NCBI RefSeq assembly: GCF_002099195.1
Contig: NZ_NBYX01000018.1
Location: forward strand, 62,001 to 126,000
Reading direction: 5' to 3'
DNA: 64,000 bases
From: Burkholderia puraquae
Lineage (GTDB): Bacteria > Pseudomonadota > Gammaproteobacteria > Burkholderiales > Burkholderiaceae
The notes under the pieces: model-generated
The model's database searches: none
Seen by the model: the letters and a program-made list of their open reading frames with translations, nothing else
Told to the model about the DNA's origin: nothing
Shown here: positions 16,804-24,436 of the stretch, piece by piece
Layout of the letters: every line of letters begins with the position of its first letter
Position numbering within the stretch: the stretch's first letter is position 1
Position numbers and translations under genes: made by a program

Positions 16804-17727
16804 TCAGACCCAGTCGCGCGGCACGATGAAGTCGCTGTACAGGCGCGCTTCCGGCGAACCCGGTTCGGGTTGCCAGTTATAGCGCCAGTTCGCGACCGGT
16901 GGCATCGACATCAGGATCGACTCGGTCCGGCCGCCGCTTTGCAGGCCGAACAGCGTGCCGCGGTCGAACACGAGGTTGAATTCGACGTAGCGGCCGCGAC
17001 GGTACGCCTGGAAGTCGCGCTCGCGCTCGCCGTACGGCAGCTCGGCGCGGCGCTCGACGATCGGCAGGTAGGCCTGCAGGAACGCGTCGCCGACGCTTTG
17101 CATCATGTCAAACGAGCGTTCGAAACCGGGCTCCGAGAAATCGTCGAAGAAAATCCCGCCGATACCGCGCATCTCGTTGCGGTGCTTCAGGAAGAAATAC
17201 TCGTCGCACCATTTCTTGAAGCGCGGGTAGAGCTCGACGCCGAACGGGTCGAGCGCATCCTTGCAGGTCTGGTGGAAATGCCGGGCGTCGTCCTCGAAAC
17301 CGTAAACCGGTGTCAGATCCATGCCGCCGCCGAACCAGAACACGGGCTCCTCGCCCGGTTTCGTCGCGATCAGCATCCGCACGTTCATGTGCACGGTCGG
17401 GCAGTACGGATTGCGCGGGTGCAGCACCAGCGACACGCCGAGCGCCTCGAAACCGCGGCCCGCGAGCTGCGGGCGTGCCGCGCTCGCCGACGGCGGCAGT
17501 GCATCGCCCGCGACATCGGAAAAGCCGATCCCCGCGCGTTCGAACACGCGGCCGCCTTCGAGAATCCGCGTGCAGCCGCCGCCGCGCAGGCGCTCGGCCG
17601 GCCCGCGCTGCCATGCGTCGGTCGCGAGCGGCGTGCCGTCGAGCGCGCCGAGCGCGTCGGCGATGCGTGTCTGCAGGTCCTGGAGGTACGTGCGCACGCG
17701 CGCTACGTCGTAGGTCGAATCGGTCAT
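16804..17727 (-). CDS. hemF: Oxygen-dependent coproporphyrinogen III oxidase
   Basis: This 307-residue enzyme converts coproporphyrinogen III to protoporphyrinogen IX with O2 in heme synthesis. Visible family motifs are HPRNPYCPTVHMNVRML at about 115-131, WFGGGMDLTPVYGFEDD at about 142-158, the KHRNEMRGIGGIFFDDF block near 196-212, and the C-terminal RYNWQPEPGSPEARL. Start at the ATG at 17727 (MTDSTYDV) gives the usual length; the longer frame to 17775 adds sixteen non-conserved residues. It is first in the hemF-nadD-rsfS-rlmH cluster, separated from purD by a terminator. Confidence 0.95.
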   Translation of the reverse strand: MTDSTYDVARVRTYLQDLQTRIADALGALDGTPLATDAWQRGPAERLRGGGCTRILEGGRVFERAGIGFSDVAGDALPPSASAARPQLAGRGFEALGVSLVLHPRNPYCPTVHMNVRMLIATKPGEEPVFWFGGGMDLTPVYGFEDDARHFHQTCKDALDPFGVELYPRFKKWCDEYFFLKHRNEMRGIGGIFFDDFSEPGFERSFDMMQSVGDAFLQAYLPIVERRAELPYGERERDFQAYRRGRYVEFNLVFDRGTLFGLQSGGRTESILMSMPPVANWRYNWQPEPGSPEARLYSDFIVPRDWV

Positions 17728-17764
17728 GTCTGGACTGGCTGCCCCCGCCCGAAGCGGGGGCCGT

Positions 17765-17804
17765 AAAAAAGGCATCTGCCGGGCATTCTATCGAACCCCG
17801 GCAG
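17765..17804 (-). terminator. Rho-independent terminator of purD
   Basis: Read on the minus strand, CTGCCGGG pairs with CCCGGCAG across a 13-base loop and is followed four bases later by six Ts. It lies 43 bases past the purD stop. A separate GC hairpin (GCCCCCGC / GCGGGGGC, 17741-17761) stands just before hemF. Confidence 0.8.
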
Positions 17805-17846
17805 AGCAGCGGGCGCGCAGGGTTGCGGCGCGCCCGAAGCGAATCG

Positions 17847-19124
17847 TCACGCGCTCTTGCGGTTGAGCGCGCGGAAGCCGATGTCGCGACGGTACTGCAT
17901 GCCTTCGAAGTTGATCTGGTTGATCGTGTCGTATGCATGCTGCTGCGCTTCACGCACCGAATCGGCCAGGCCGACCACGCACAGCACGCGGCCGCCGGAC
18001 GTCGTCAGCTTGTCGCCGTCGAGCGTCGTGCCCGCATGGAACGTGACTGCCTGTTCGGTCTCGGCCGGGATCCCGTTGATGCGGTCGCCCTTGCGCGGCG
18101 CGTCCGGATAACCGTGCGCGGCCAGCACCACGCCAAGCGCGGTGCGGCGGTCCCAGTCGAGCTCGACCGTATCGAGCGTGCCCGCGATCGCCTGCTCGAC
18201 GACCTTCGAGAAATCGCTCTTCAGGCGCGCCATGATCGGCTGCGTTTCCGGGTCGCCCATCCGGCAGTTGAACTCGAGCGTACGCGGATTGCCTTCCTTG
18301 TCGATCATCAGGCCCGCATACAGGAAGCCCGTGAAGCGGATGCCGTCCTTCTCCATCCCGCGCACGGTCGGCATGATGATCTCGCGCATCACGCGTGCGT
18401 GCATCTGCGGCGTGACGATCGGCGCGGGCGAATACGCACCCATGCCGCCGGTGTTCGGGCCGCGATCCTCGTCGAGCAGGCGCTTGTGGTCCTGGCTGGA
18501 AGCCAGCGCCAGCGCGTGCTTGCCGTCGACCATCACGATGAAGCTGGCTTCCTCGCCATCGAGGAATTCCTCGATCACGACGCGCGCGCCGGCATCGCCG
18601 AGCTTGTTGCCCGACAGCATCATGTCGACGGCTTCATGTGCTTCTTCCAGCGTCATCGCGACGACGACGCCCTTGCCGGCCGCGAGGCCGTCGGCCTTCA
18701 CGACGATCGGCGCACCCTTCGCGTCGATGTACGCGTGCGCGGCGGCCACGTCGGAGAACGTTTCGTACTCGGCGGTCGGGATGCCGTGGCGCTTCATGAA
18801 CGCCTTCGCGAAATCCTTCGAGCTCTCGAGCTGCGCGGCTTCGCGGGTCGGGCCGAAGACCTTCAGGCCGCGTGCGCGGAACAGGTTGACGATGCCGGCC
18901 GCGAGCGGCGCTTCCGGCCCGACGAGCGTGAACGCGACGCCTTCGCGTTCCGCGAAATCGGCGAGTTCGTCGAGCGCCGTGATATCGACGTTCTTCAGAC
19001 GCTCGTCCTGCGCCGTGCCGCCATTGCCGGGCGCGACGTAGACCATCTGGACGCGCGGCGATTGCGCGAGCTTCCACGCCAGCGCATGTTCGCGGCCGCC
19101 GGAACCGACGACGAGTAGTTTCAT
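17847..19124 (-). CDS. purD: Phosphoribosylamine-glycine ligase
   Basis: PurD catalyses the second step of purine synthesis, joining glycine to phosphoribosylamine with ATP. The 425-residue protein opens with MKLLVVGSGGREHALAWKL. It shows the ATP-grasp signatures (GLAAGKGVVVA near 145, HKRLLDEDRGPNTGGMGAYSP near 217-237) and the metal-binding EFNCRMGDPETQPIM near 292-306. Length and motifs are complete. It stands in its own transcription unit on the minus strand after yebC, with terminators on both sides. Confidence 0.97.
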   Translation of the reverse strand: MKLLVVGSGGREHALAWKLAQSPRVQMVYVAPGNGGTAQDERLKNVDITALDELADFAEREGVAFTLVGPEAPLAAGIVNLFRARGLKVFGPTREAAQLESSKDFAKAFMKRHGIPTAEYETFSDVAAAHAYIDAKGAPIVVKADGLAAGKGVVVAMTLEEAHEAVDMMLSGNKLGDAGARVVIEEFLDGEEASFIVMVDGKHALALASSQDHKRLLDEDRGPNTGGMGAYSPAPIVTPQMHARVMREIIMPTVRGMEKDGIRFTGFLYAGLMIDKEGNPRTLEFNCRMGDPETQPIMARLKSDFSKVVEQAIAGTLDTVELDWDRRTALGVVLAAHGYPDAPRKGDRINGIPAETEQAVTFHAGTTLDGDKLTTSGGRVLCVVGLADSVREAQQHAYDTINQINFEGMQYRRDIGFRALNRKSA

Positions 19125-19143
19125 GGGATTCCCCGCAGACTAG

Positions 19144-19181
19144 AAAACAGGGCGGCCGGCACGCTCAGGCGCGCCGGCCGC
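19144..19181 (-). terminator. Hairpin terminator after yebC
   Basis: On the minus strand GCGGCCGGC pairs with GCCGGCCGC around a 12-base loop, followed shortly by a short T-run (CCTGTTTTC). It lies about 50 bases after the yebC stop and before purD. Confidence 0.6.
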
Positions 19182-19228
19182 GGATTCGGTCGGGCCGCCG
19201 CCGCGACAGGTGCACGGCGGCCGGCACA

Positions 19229-19957
19229 TCATTCCTCGACGATGACGGCGTTCGTATACACGTCCTGCACGTCGTCGAGGTTCTCGAGCGCGTCCAGGAG
19301 CTTCTGCATCTTCGCCGCGTCGTCGCCGGTGAACTCGACTTCGTTCTGCGGCTTCATCGTCACTTCGGCGAGTTCGGCCTTGAAGCCGCCGGCTTCGAGC
19401 GCGTCCTTCACCGCCGAGAATGCCTGCCAGTCGCACAGCACTTCGATCGAACCGTCGTCGTTCGTGTTCACGTCGTTTGCGCCGGCTTCGAGCGCGGCTT
19501 CCATCAGCGCGTCTTCCGACGTGCCCGGTGCGAACAGGAACTGGCCGACGTGATCGAACATGAACGCGACCGAGCCGTCGGTGCCCATGTTGCCGCCGAA
19601 CTTCGAGAACGCGTGGCGAACTTCCGCGACCGTGCGGGTGCGGTTGTCGGTCAGCGTGTCGACGATGATCGCCGCGCCGCTGATGCCATAGCCTTCGTAA
19701 CGGATTTCCTCGTAGTTCGCGCCGTCCGCGCCGCCGACGCCGCGATCGATCGCGCGCTTGACGTTGTCCTTCGGCATGTTCGCATCGGCCGCCTTGTCGA
19801 CCGCGAGACGCAGGCGCGGGTTCGAGTTGACGTCGCCGCCGCCGAGGCGCGCCGCGACCTGGATTTCCTTGATCAGGCGAGTCCAGATCTTGCCGCGCTT
19901 CGCGTCGGCCGCTGCCTTCTTATGCTTGATGTTGGCCCATTTCGAATGACCAGCCAT
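19229..19957 (-). CDS. yebC: YebC/PmpR family protein
   Basis: The 242-residue protein begins with the invariant MAGHSKWANIKHKKAAADAK and carries the family's three-domain layout, including AIDRGVGGADGANYEEIRYEGYG near 86-108 and the acidic C-terminal domain. Members have been described as DNA-binding regulators (PmpR) and, more recently, as factors that help ribosomes at proline-rich stretches. The Shine-Dalgarno GGAGAAAGG is three bases before the ATG, and an extended -10 lies about 115 bases upstream. It is monocistronic by its flanking terminator. Confidence 0.95.
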   Translation of the reverse strand: MAGHSKWANIKHKKAAADAKRGKIWTRLIKEIQVAARLGGGDVNSNPRLRLAVDKAADANMPKDNVKRAIDRGVGGADGANYEEIRYEGYGISGAAIIVDTLTDNRTRTVAEVRHAFSKFGGNMGTDGSVAFMFDHVGQFLFAPGTSEDALMEAALEAGANDVNTNDDGSIEVLCDWQAFSAVKDALEAGGFKAELAEVTMKPQNEVEFTGDDAAKMQKLLDALENLDDVQDVYTNAVIVEE

Positions 19958-20071
19958 ACCTTTCTCCGTGCCCGGGCGCGCAGCGCGGGCGATTGTTTCA
20001 ATGTGTCGTTGAATCGGCGGCCGTTTCGGCGGGCATGAAGCCGCGGGGCCGCGCGTGTCGAGTGGATCGAG

Positions 20072-20080
20072 ATTTTATCA
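20072..20080 (-). promoter_or_regulatory. Extended -10 promoter of yebC
   Basis: On the minus strand TGATAAAAT combines a TG extension with TAAAAT, about 115 bases before the yebC ATG. No convincing -35 was seen. Confidence 0.5.
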
Positions 20081-20174
20081 CGCGCAGACCGCCGGATCGG
20101 GGCCGCCGCGCATGGCCGAACGGCCGGGCAGGCCGCCGCGAGCCGGGCCGCGCGCTGCGCGGCCGTGCAGGTGC

Positions 20175-20825
20175 TCAGTTCTTGGTGCCGAACAGGCGGT
20201 CGCCCGCGTCGCCGAGGCCGGGCACGATGTACGCGTGCTCGTTCAGGTGCGAATCGAGCGACGCGACGAACAGCTTCACGTCCGGGTGCGCGTCCTGGAA
20301 CACCTGCACGCCTTCGGGTGCGGCGACCAGCGCGACGAACATGATGTTCGCGGCCGGCACGTTGCGGCGCTTCAGCACGTCGACCGCGTGCACGGCCGAG
20401 TAGCCGGTCGCGACCATCGGGTCGCACAGGATGAAGATGCGGTCTTCCAGGTCCGGCAGGCGCACGAGGTATTCGACCGGGCGGTGATCCTCGGCGCGGT
20501 ACACGCCGATGTGGCCGACGCGAGCCGACGGAACCAGGTCGAGCAGGCCGTCCGACATCCCGATGCCCGCGCGCAGCACCGGCACGATCGCCAGTTTCTT
20601 GCCCGCGATCACCGGCGCGTCGACCTCGACGAGCGGGGTTTCGACCCGCTTGGTGGTGATCGGCAGGTTGCGGGTGATCTCGTAACCCATCAGCAGCGTG
20701 ATTTCGCGCAGCAGCTCGCGGAACGTGCGCGTGGACGTGTCCTTGTCGCGCATGTGGGTGAGCTTGTGCTGGATCAGCGGGTGATCGGTGATGAAGAGGT
20801 TCGGGAAACGGCTGTCCTGTTTCAT
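20175..20825 (-). CDS. upp: Uracil phosphoribosyltransferase
   Basis: Upp salvages uracil with PRPP to give UMP. The 216-residue protein has FITDHPLIQHKLTHMRDKDT at the start, the PRPP-binding motif ILCDPMVATGYSA near 131-143 and the uracil-binding C-terminal IVPGLGDAGDRLFGT. Start at the ATG at 20825 matches the family; an upstream in-frame start adds seventeen non-conserved residues. It lies divergent from the SDR gene with about 230 bases between them, and over 200 bases before yebC, so it is probably a single-gene unit. Confidence 0.96.
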   Translation of the reverse strand: MKQDSRFPNLFITDHPLIQHKLTHMRDKDTSTRTFRELLREITLLMGYEITRNLPITTKRVETPLVEVDAPVIAGKKLAIVPVLRAGIGMSDGLLDLVPSARVGHIGVYRAEDHRPVEYLVRLPDLEDRIFILCDPMVATGYSAVHAVDVLKRRNVPAANIMFVALVAAPEGVQVFQDAHPDVKLFVASLDSHLNEHAYIVPGLGDAGDRLFGTKN

Positions 20826-21055
20826 GACGGGGGCGCCTTGGCGGCAAAAGGGGATCGGGGGCGGCGGCGGGCGCAAGCCGGCCGCACGCTTATGCCCGCA
20901 ATTTTACCAAGGCGCGCCGCATGATCCGGATAATATCGACGTCTCACGACAATCCGCGCGCCCGCGCCCGCCCGTTCGCCTGCCTGGCCCGCCCGTGGTC
21001 CATGCGCCGGCGCGACGGGGCCGAGCCGGCGCGTGTCGCCACCAAGGAATCGACG

Positions 21056-21835
21056 ATGGATCTCGGCATCGCAGGAAAGACCGCGCTCGTGTGCGCGGCA
21101 AGCAAGGGGCTCGGTCGCGGCTGCGCGGAAGCGCTGGCCGCCGAGGGCGTGAACCTCGTGATCGTTGCGCGCACGCGCGACACGCTGGAGGAAACCGCGG
21201 AGGAGATCCGCGCCGGCGCGAACGTGTCGGTGACCGCGGTCGCCTGCGACATCACGACGCCGGACGGGCGCGCGGCCGCGCTCGCCGCGTGCCCGCAGCC
21301 GGACATTCTCGTGACGAATGCGGGCGGCCCGCCGCCTGGCGATTTCCGCGACTTCTCGCACGACGACTGGATCCGCGCGCTCGAATCGAACATGCTGACG
21401 CCGATCGAGCTGATCCGCGCGACCGTCGACGGGATGATCGGGCGCGGCTTCGGCCGGATCGTCAACATCACGAGCTCGGCCGTGAAGGCGCCGATCGACG
21501 TGCTCGCGCTGTCGAACGGCGCGCGCTCGGGCCTGACCGGCTTCGTCGCGGGGCTGTCGCGCAAGGTCGCCGGCCAGGGTGTAACCATCAACAACCTGCT
21601 GCCGGGGCTGTTCGACACCGACCGGATCGCGACCACGCTCGCCGCGTCCGCGAAGGCGCAGGGCGTGACGGTCGACGAGATGCGCGCGCGGCGCACGAAG
21701 GACATCCCGGCCGGCCGCCTCGGTACGCGCGAAGAGTTCGGCGCGGCGTGCGCGTTCCTGTGCAGCGTGCATGCCGGCTACATCACCGGGCAGAACTGGC
21801 TGCTCGACGGCGGCGCGTATCCGGGCACGTTCTGA
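21056..21835 (+). CDS. SDR family protein without the catalytic Tyr-x-x-x-Lys
   Basis: This 259-residue short-chain dehydrogenase has the Rossmann dinucleotide site CAASKGLGRGCAEAL near 13-27, the NAGGPPPGDF motif near 90, the serine strand VNITSSAVKAPI at about 137-148 and the C-terminal LLDGGAYPGTF. Where classical members have YxxxK, this one reads LSNGAR (about 153-158), so the catalytic Tyr and Lys are missing. A FabG-like subgroup with S-N-x-x-R is known to me, function unsettled. AAGGAA lies before the ATG. It is 55 bases upstream of mgsA on the same strand and may be cotranscribed. Confidence 0.82.
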   Translation: MDLGIAGKTALVCAASKGLGRGCAEALAAEGVNLVIVARTRDTLEETAEEIRAGANVSVTAVACDITTPDGRAAALAACPQPDILVTNAGGPPPGDFRDFSHDDWIRALESNMLTPIELIRATVDGMIGRGFGRIVNITSSAVKAPIDVLALSNGARSGLTGFVAGLSRKVAGQGVTINNLLPGLFDTDRIATTLAASAKAQGVTVDEMRARRTKDIPAGRLGTREEFGAACAFLCSVHAGYITGQNWLLDGGAYPGTF

Positions 21836-21890
21836 CGCACGCACCGCCATTCACGAAGACGACAACCATCGAACCACGAAGGAACCGGAG

Positions 21891-22283
21891 ATGAGCAAAC
21901 CCCGTATCGCATTGATTGCGCACGACGCCAAGAAGGACGAGATCGTCGCGCTCGCGGGCCAGTACCGCGAGACGCTCGCGCAATGCCGGCTGGTCGCGAC
22001 GGGCACGACGGGCGGCCGCATCGCCGCCGCGCACGGGCTCGAGGTCGAGCGCAAGCTGTCGGGGCCGCTCGGCGGCGACCTGCAGATCGGTGCGGAGCTG
22101 GCCGACGGCCGCGTCGACATCGTCGTGTTCCTGCGCGACCCGATGACCGCGCAGCCGCACGATCCGGACATCACCGCGCTGGTGCGTGCGTGCGATGTGC
22201 ATGACGTGCCGGTCGCGACCAACGTCGCGACCGCGCGGATGCTGCTCGACGATCTGGCGCGGAACATGCAGGACGTTTGCTAG
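21891..22283 (+). CDS. mgsA: Methylglyoxal synthase
   Basis: MgsA converts dihydroxyacetone phosphate to methylglyoxal and phosphate, a bypass that relieves sugar-phosphate stress. The 130-residue protein shows IALIAHDAKKDEI at 6-18, the phosphate-binding LVATGTTGGRI near 36-46, and the catalytic segment FLRDPMTAQPHDPDI near 82-96. GGAACCGGAG precedes the ATG. Its stop directly adjoins the cut end of a broken minus-strand gene, which marks a rearrangement point behind mgsA. Confidence 0.95.
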   Translation: MSKPRIALIAHDAKKDEIVALAGQYRETLAQCRLVATGTTGGRIAAAHGLEVERKLSGPLGGDLQIGAELADGRVDIVVFLRDPMTAQPHDPDITALVRACDVHDVPVATNVATARMLLDDLARNMQDVC

Positions 22284-22289
22284 GCGGGG

Positions 22290-22542
22290 GCTGGCGCGAT
22301 GGTCCCGGTTTGACGCGCCCGTTATCGCACCAGTCCTTACCCTCGGTCGCATCGGCTACCCCGGCCAGATACCCGGCCATCGTGTGGCGCTCGGCATTGA
22401 CGTACGGGCTATTGTCGGAACGGCTCACGCCGTCGAGCAAGCGCGCGCCGTCGACGCGCGGTACCGGCTCTGCGATTGCACTGCCGATACTTGCCGACAA
22501 CGACGCGATAACAAACAGGTTCCGGATAAGAGGGCGGATCAT
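22290..22542 (-). pseudogene. Truncated Rap1a/Tai-family-like secreted protein
   Basis: The frame starts at the ATG at 22542 with a signal peptide (MIRPLIRNLFVIASLSASIG, cleavage near AIAE). It continues with YVNAERHTMAGYLAGVADAT and KDWCDNGRVKPG, the typical first half of Rap1a/Tai-type proteins. These include immunity proteins for type VI secretion effectors. The conserved C-terminal half is missing: after KPG the frame turns into Pro/Arg-rich sequence antisense to the end of mgsA. The lower boundary is approximate. I call it a gene remnant; a short functional protein is possible but unlikely. Confidence 0.55.
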
Positions 22543-23059
22543 TGCGCGTACTTGGCGAATTGGGCAAAAGGCAAAATAGCACGGTCGTCATCTCGTAAAT
22601 GAGTACGGCGAGAACCTGGGTTGCCGGGCCCACCGGCATCGACGTCGGCCGACGGCGGCCCAGTGCGACGACGCGGCACGGGAGGTGCCCTGCGCACCGG
22701 GCGCGACGCGAAAATTCGCGGGGCGGCCCCGCTCAGCCATCGCGGACGGTACGCCGCCCGACCGGAAGGCCATGATCGAACGCGACGAAGTGTCACGAGC
22801 GTCGTTGATTGTGCAAGCGACAGGACCCACCGGGAGCCATTCTTCCGATCCTGCCGATCCGTCGGCTTACACGCCCATGCAATCCAGTTCAGGCGAAAAC
22901 CCTACCGATGTGAAGGGATTGCATCGACGCGCTGCACGACCGCGCACGACGCGCGAGAATCGTCCGCTGCGGCCCGGGTTCGCCTGCATCGCCGCAGCGG
23001 CGACGTCGATACATTCGCCGAACCGGATTTCCAGATTCCAGACAGAAGAGGAGCAAACG
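22543..23059. other. Intergenic region with no recognised gene
   Basis: These 517 bases lie between the Rap1a-like remnant and the quinone oxidoreductase. The plus-strand frame of the oxidoreductase is open back to 22685, but the added 125 residues are Arg/Ser/Pro-rich and resemble nothing I know. A minus-strand frame at 22588-22830 is equally featureless. The region may contain decayed sequence plus the oxidoreductase promoter. Confidence 0.5.
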
Positions 23060-24034
23060 ATGCCGAAAGCAATCCGATACGACCAGCCGGGCGGCCCGGA
23101 TGTGATGAAGTGGGTCGATGTCGAGGTCGGTGCGCCGAAGGCGGGTGAAGTCCGCATCCGGCAGCACGCGGTCGGCCTCAACTACATCGACGTGTATTTC
23201 CGCACCGGCCTTTACCCGCAGCCGCTGCCCGGCGGCCTCGGGATGGAGGCGGCGGGCGAGGTGACGGCCGTCGGAGAAGGCGTGACCACGCTCAAGGCGG
23301 GCGACCGCGTCGCGTACGTCGGGCAGCCGCCGGGTGCCTATGCGCAGGAACGCGTGATGCCGGCCGAGCGGCTCGTGAAGCTGCCGGACGGCATCAGCTA
23401 CGACGACGCGGCGTCGGTCATGCTGCAGGGCCTGACCGCGCACTACCTGCTGCGCCGCACGTATCCGGTGAAGGCCGGCGACACGATCCTGATCCACGCG
23501 GCGGCCGGCGGCGTCGGCCTGCTCGTGTGCCAGTGGGCGAAGGCGCTCGGCGCGACCGTGATCGGGACGGTCGGCTCCGACGAGAAAGCCGCGCTCGCGA
23601 AGACGCACGGCTGCGACCATCCGATCGTCTACACGCGCGAGAACTTCACGCAGCGCGTGAAGGAGATCACGAACGGGGCGGGCGTGCCGGTCGTCTACGA
23701 TTCGATCGGCAAGGACACCTACATCGGTTCGCTCGACTGCCTCGCGCCGCTCGGCTACTTCGTCAGCTTCGGCAATGCGTCGGGCCCGCTGCCGCCGATC
23801 GACTCGAAGGAATTCTCGTCGCGCGGCTCGCTGTTCTTTACGCGACCCACGCTGTTCTCGTACATCGCGAAGCGCGCCGATCTCGAATCCGCTGCCGCCG
23901 AGCTGTTCGACGTGCTGCTGTCGGGCAAGGTGAAGACCAGCATCAACCAGCGCTATCCGCTCGCGGAAGTCGGCCGCGCGCATGCCGATCTCGAGGCGCG
24001 CAAGACCACCGGCTCGACGATCCTCGTTCCCTGA
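23060..24034 (+). CDS. NADPH:quinone oxidoreductase, zinc-independent MDR family
   Basis: The 324-residue protein has the QOR1 layout: a GroES-like N-terminal domain (MPKAIRYDQPGGPDVMKWVD), VGLNYIDVYFRTGLYP near 40-55, and a Rossmann domain with the NADPH motif AAAGGVGLLVCQWAKALGA near 148-166. It lacks the zinc-ligand cysteines of alcohol dehydrogenases. Such enzymes reduce quinones by one electron and respond to electrophile stress. GAGGAG precedes the ATG at 23060, which begins the conserved domain. It is not clearly coupled to its neighbours. The exact substrate is unproven. Confidence 0.9.
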   Translation: MPKAIRYDQPGGPDVMKWVDVEVGAPKAGEVRIRQHAVGLNYIDVYFRTGLYPQPLPGGLGMEAAGEVTAVGEGVTTLKAGDRVAYVGQPPGAYAQERVMPAERLVKLPDGISYDDAASVMLQGLTAHYLLRRTYPVKAGDTILIHAAAGGVGLLVCQWAKALGATVIGTVGSDEKAALAKTHGCDHPIVYTRENFTQRVKEITNGAGVPVVYDSIGKDTYIGSLDCLAPLGYFVSFGNASGPLPPIDSKEFSSRGSLFFTRPTLFSYIAKRADLESAAAELFDVLLSGKVKTSINQRYPLAEVGRAHADLEARKTTGSTILVP

Positions 24035-24239
24035 CCCATCCCCTCGTGCCGGCGCCGCGCCGGCATGTGCCATTTCGGGCGGCGCCACGGCGCCGTCCGT
24101 CCCGCCTCCCGGTTCCTGCCATCTCGCCGATCTCCGCGTTTACGCGTTTTTTATACCCGCCCCGTTACCTTTGACCCGTCCTTTACGTGCGTTCCCATAA
24201 GGTTCTAGTCGTCTGATTTCGACGATGGAGAACAAAAAA

Positions 24240-24347
24240 ATGGATGGGGTTTTCATCGGCGCACTGGTGCTCTTCACCACGCTGATCCTCGGCTTGGTTG
24301 CCGGTTGCGACAAGCTCGTGCAATACGGTCGCGGGGGGCGAGCATGA
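24240..24347 (+). CDS. Single-helix membrane microprotein upstream of kdpF
   Basis: This 35-residue frame begins at an ATG directly behind an A-rich stretch. It reads MDGVFIGALVLFTTLILGLV (a membrane helix), then AGCDKLVQYGRGGRA, a short basic tail. Its TGA overlaps the kdpF ATG (ATGA at 24344-24347), the same overlap that joins kdpF to kdpA, which argues for real translation and coupling. It is not one of the standard Kdp subunits. It may be an accessory small subunit or a translational lead-in. I do not know its family name. Confidence 0.6.
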   Translation: MDGVFIGALVLFTTLILGLVAGCDKLVQYGRGGRA

Positions 24348-24436
24348 CCTGGATGCTTTGGCTGGCGGGCGCCTCGACGGCCCTGCTGTTCGCGTATCTC
24401 GTCTTTGCGCTGCTGCGCGCGGAGGACATCGAATGA
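24344..24436 (+). CDS. kdpF: Potassium-transporting ATPase small subunit KdpF
   Basis: The 30-residue protein is one transmembrane helix (MTWMLWLAGASTALLFAYLV then FALLRAEDIE), typical of KdpF, which binds and stabilises the KdpABC complex in the inner membrane. It overlaps the preceding microprotein by four bases and kdpA by four bases (ATGA at 24433-24436), so translation is coupled through the start of the operon. Confidence 0.88.
   Translation: MTWMLWLAGASTALLFAYLVFALLRAEDIE

Noticed and set aside
22685..23059. Long N-terminal extension of the quinone oxidoreductase
   Set aside because: The 125 extra residues are low-complexity and not part of the family. GAGGAG in front of the ATG at 23060 marks the real start.
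24047..24065. GC palindrome after the quinone oxidoreductase as terminator
   Set aside because: It is a 7-bp stem with no T-run; similar palindromes occur by chance in this base composition.
24147..24201. KdpE-dependent kdp promoter (TTTTTTATACC block and TTGACC)
   Set aside because: TTGACC is followed only by weak -10 candidates at poor spacing (CATAAG at 19 bases), and the T-rich block only loosely resembles the KdpE site. It is too weak to list as a feature.
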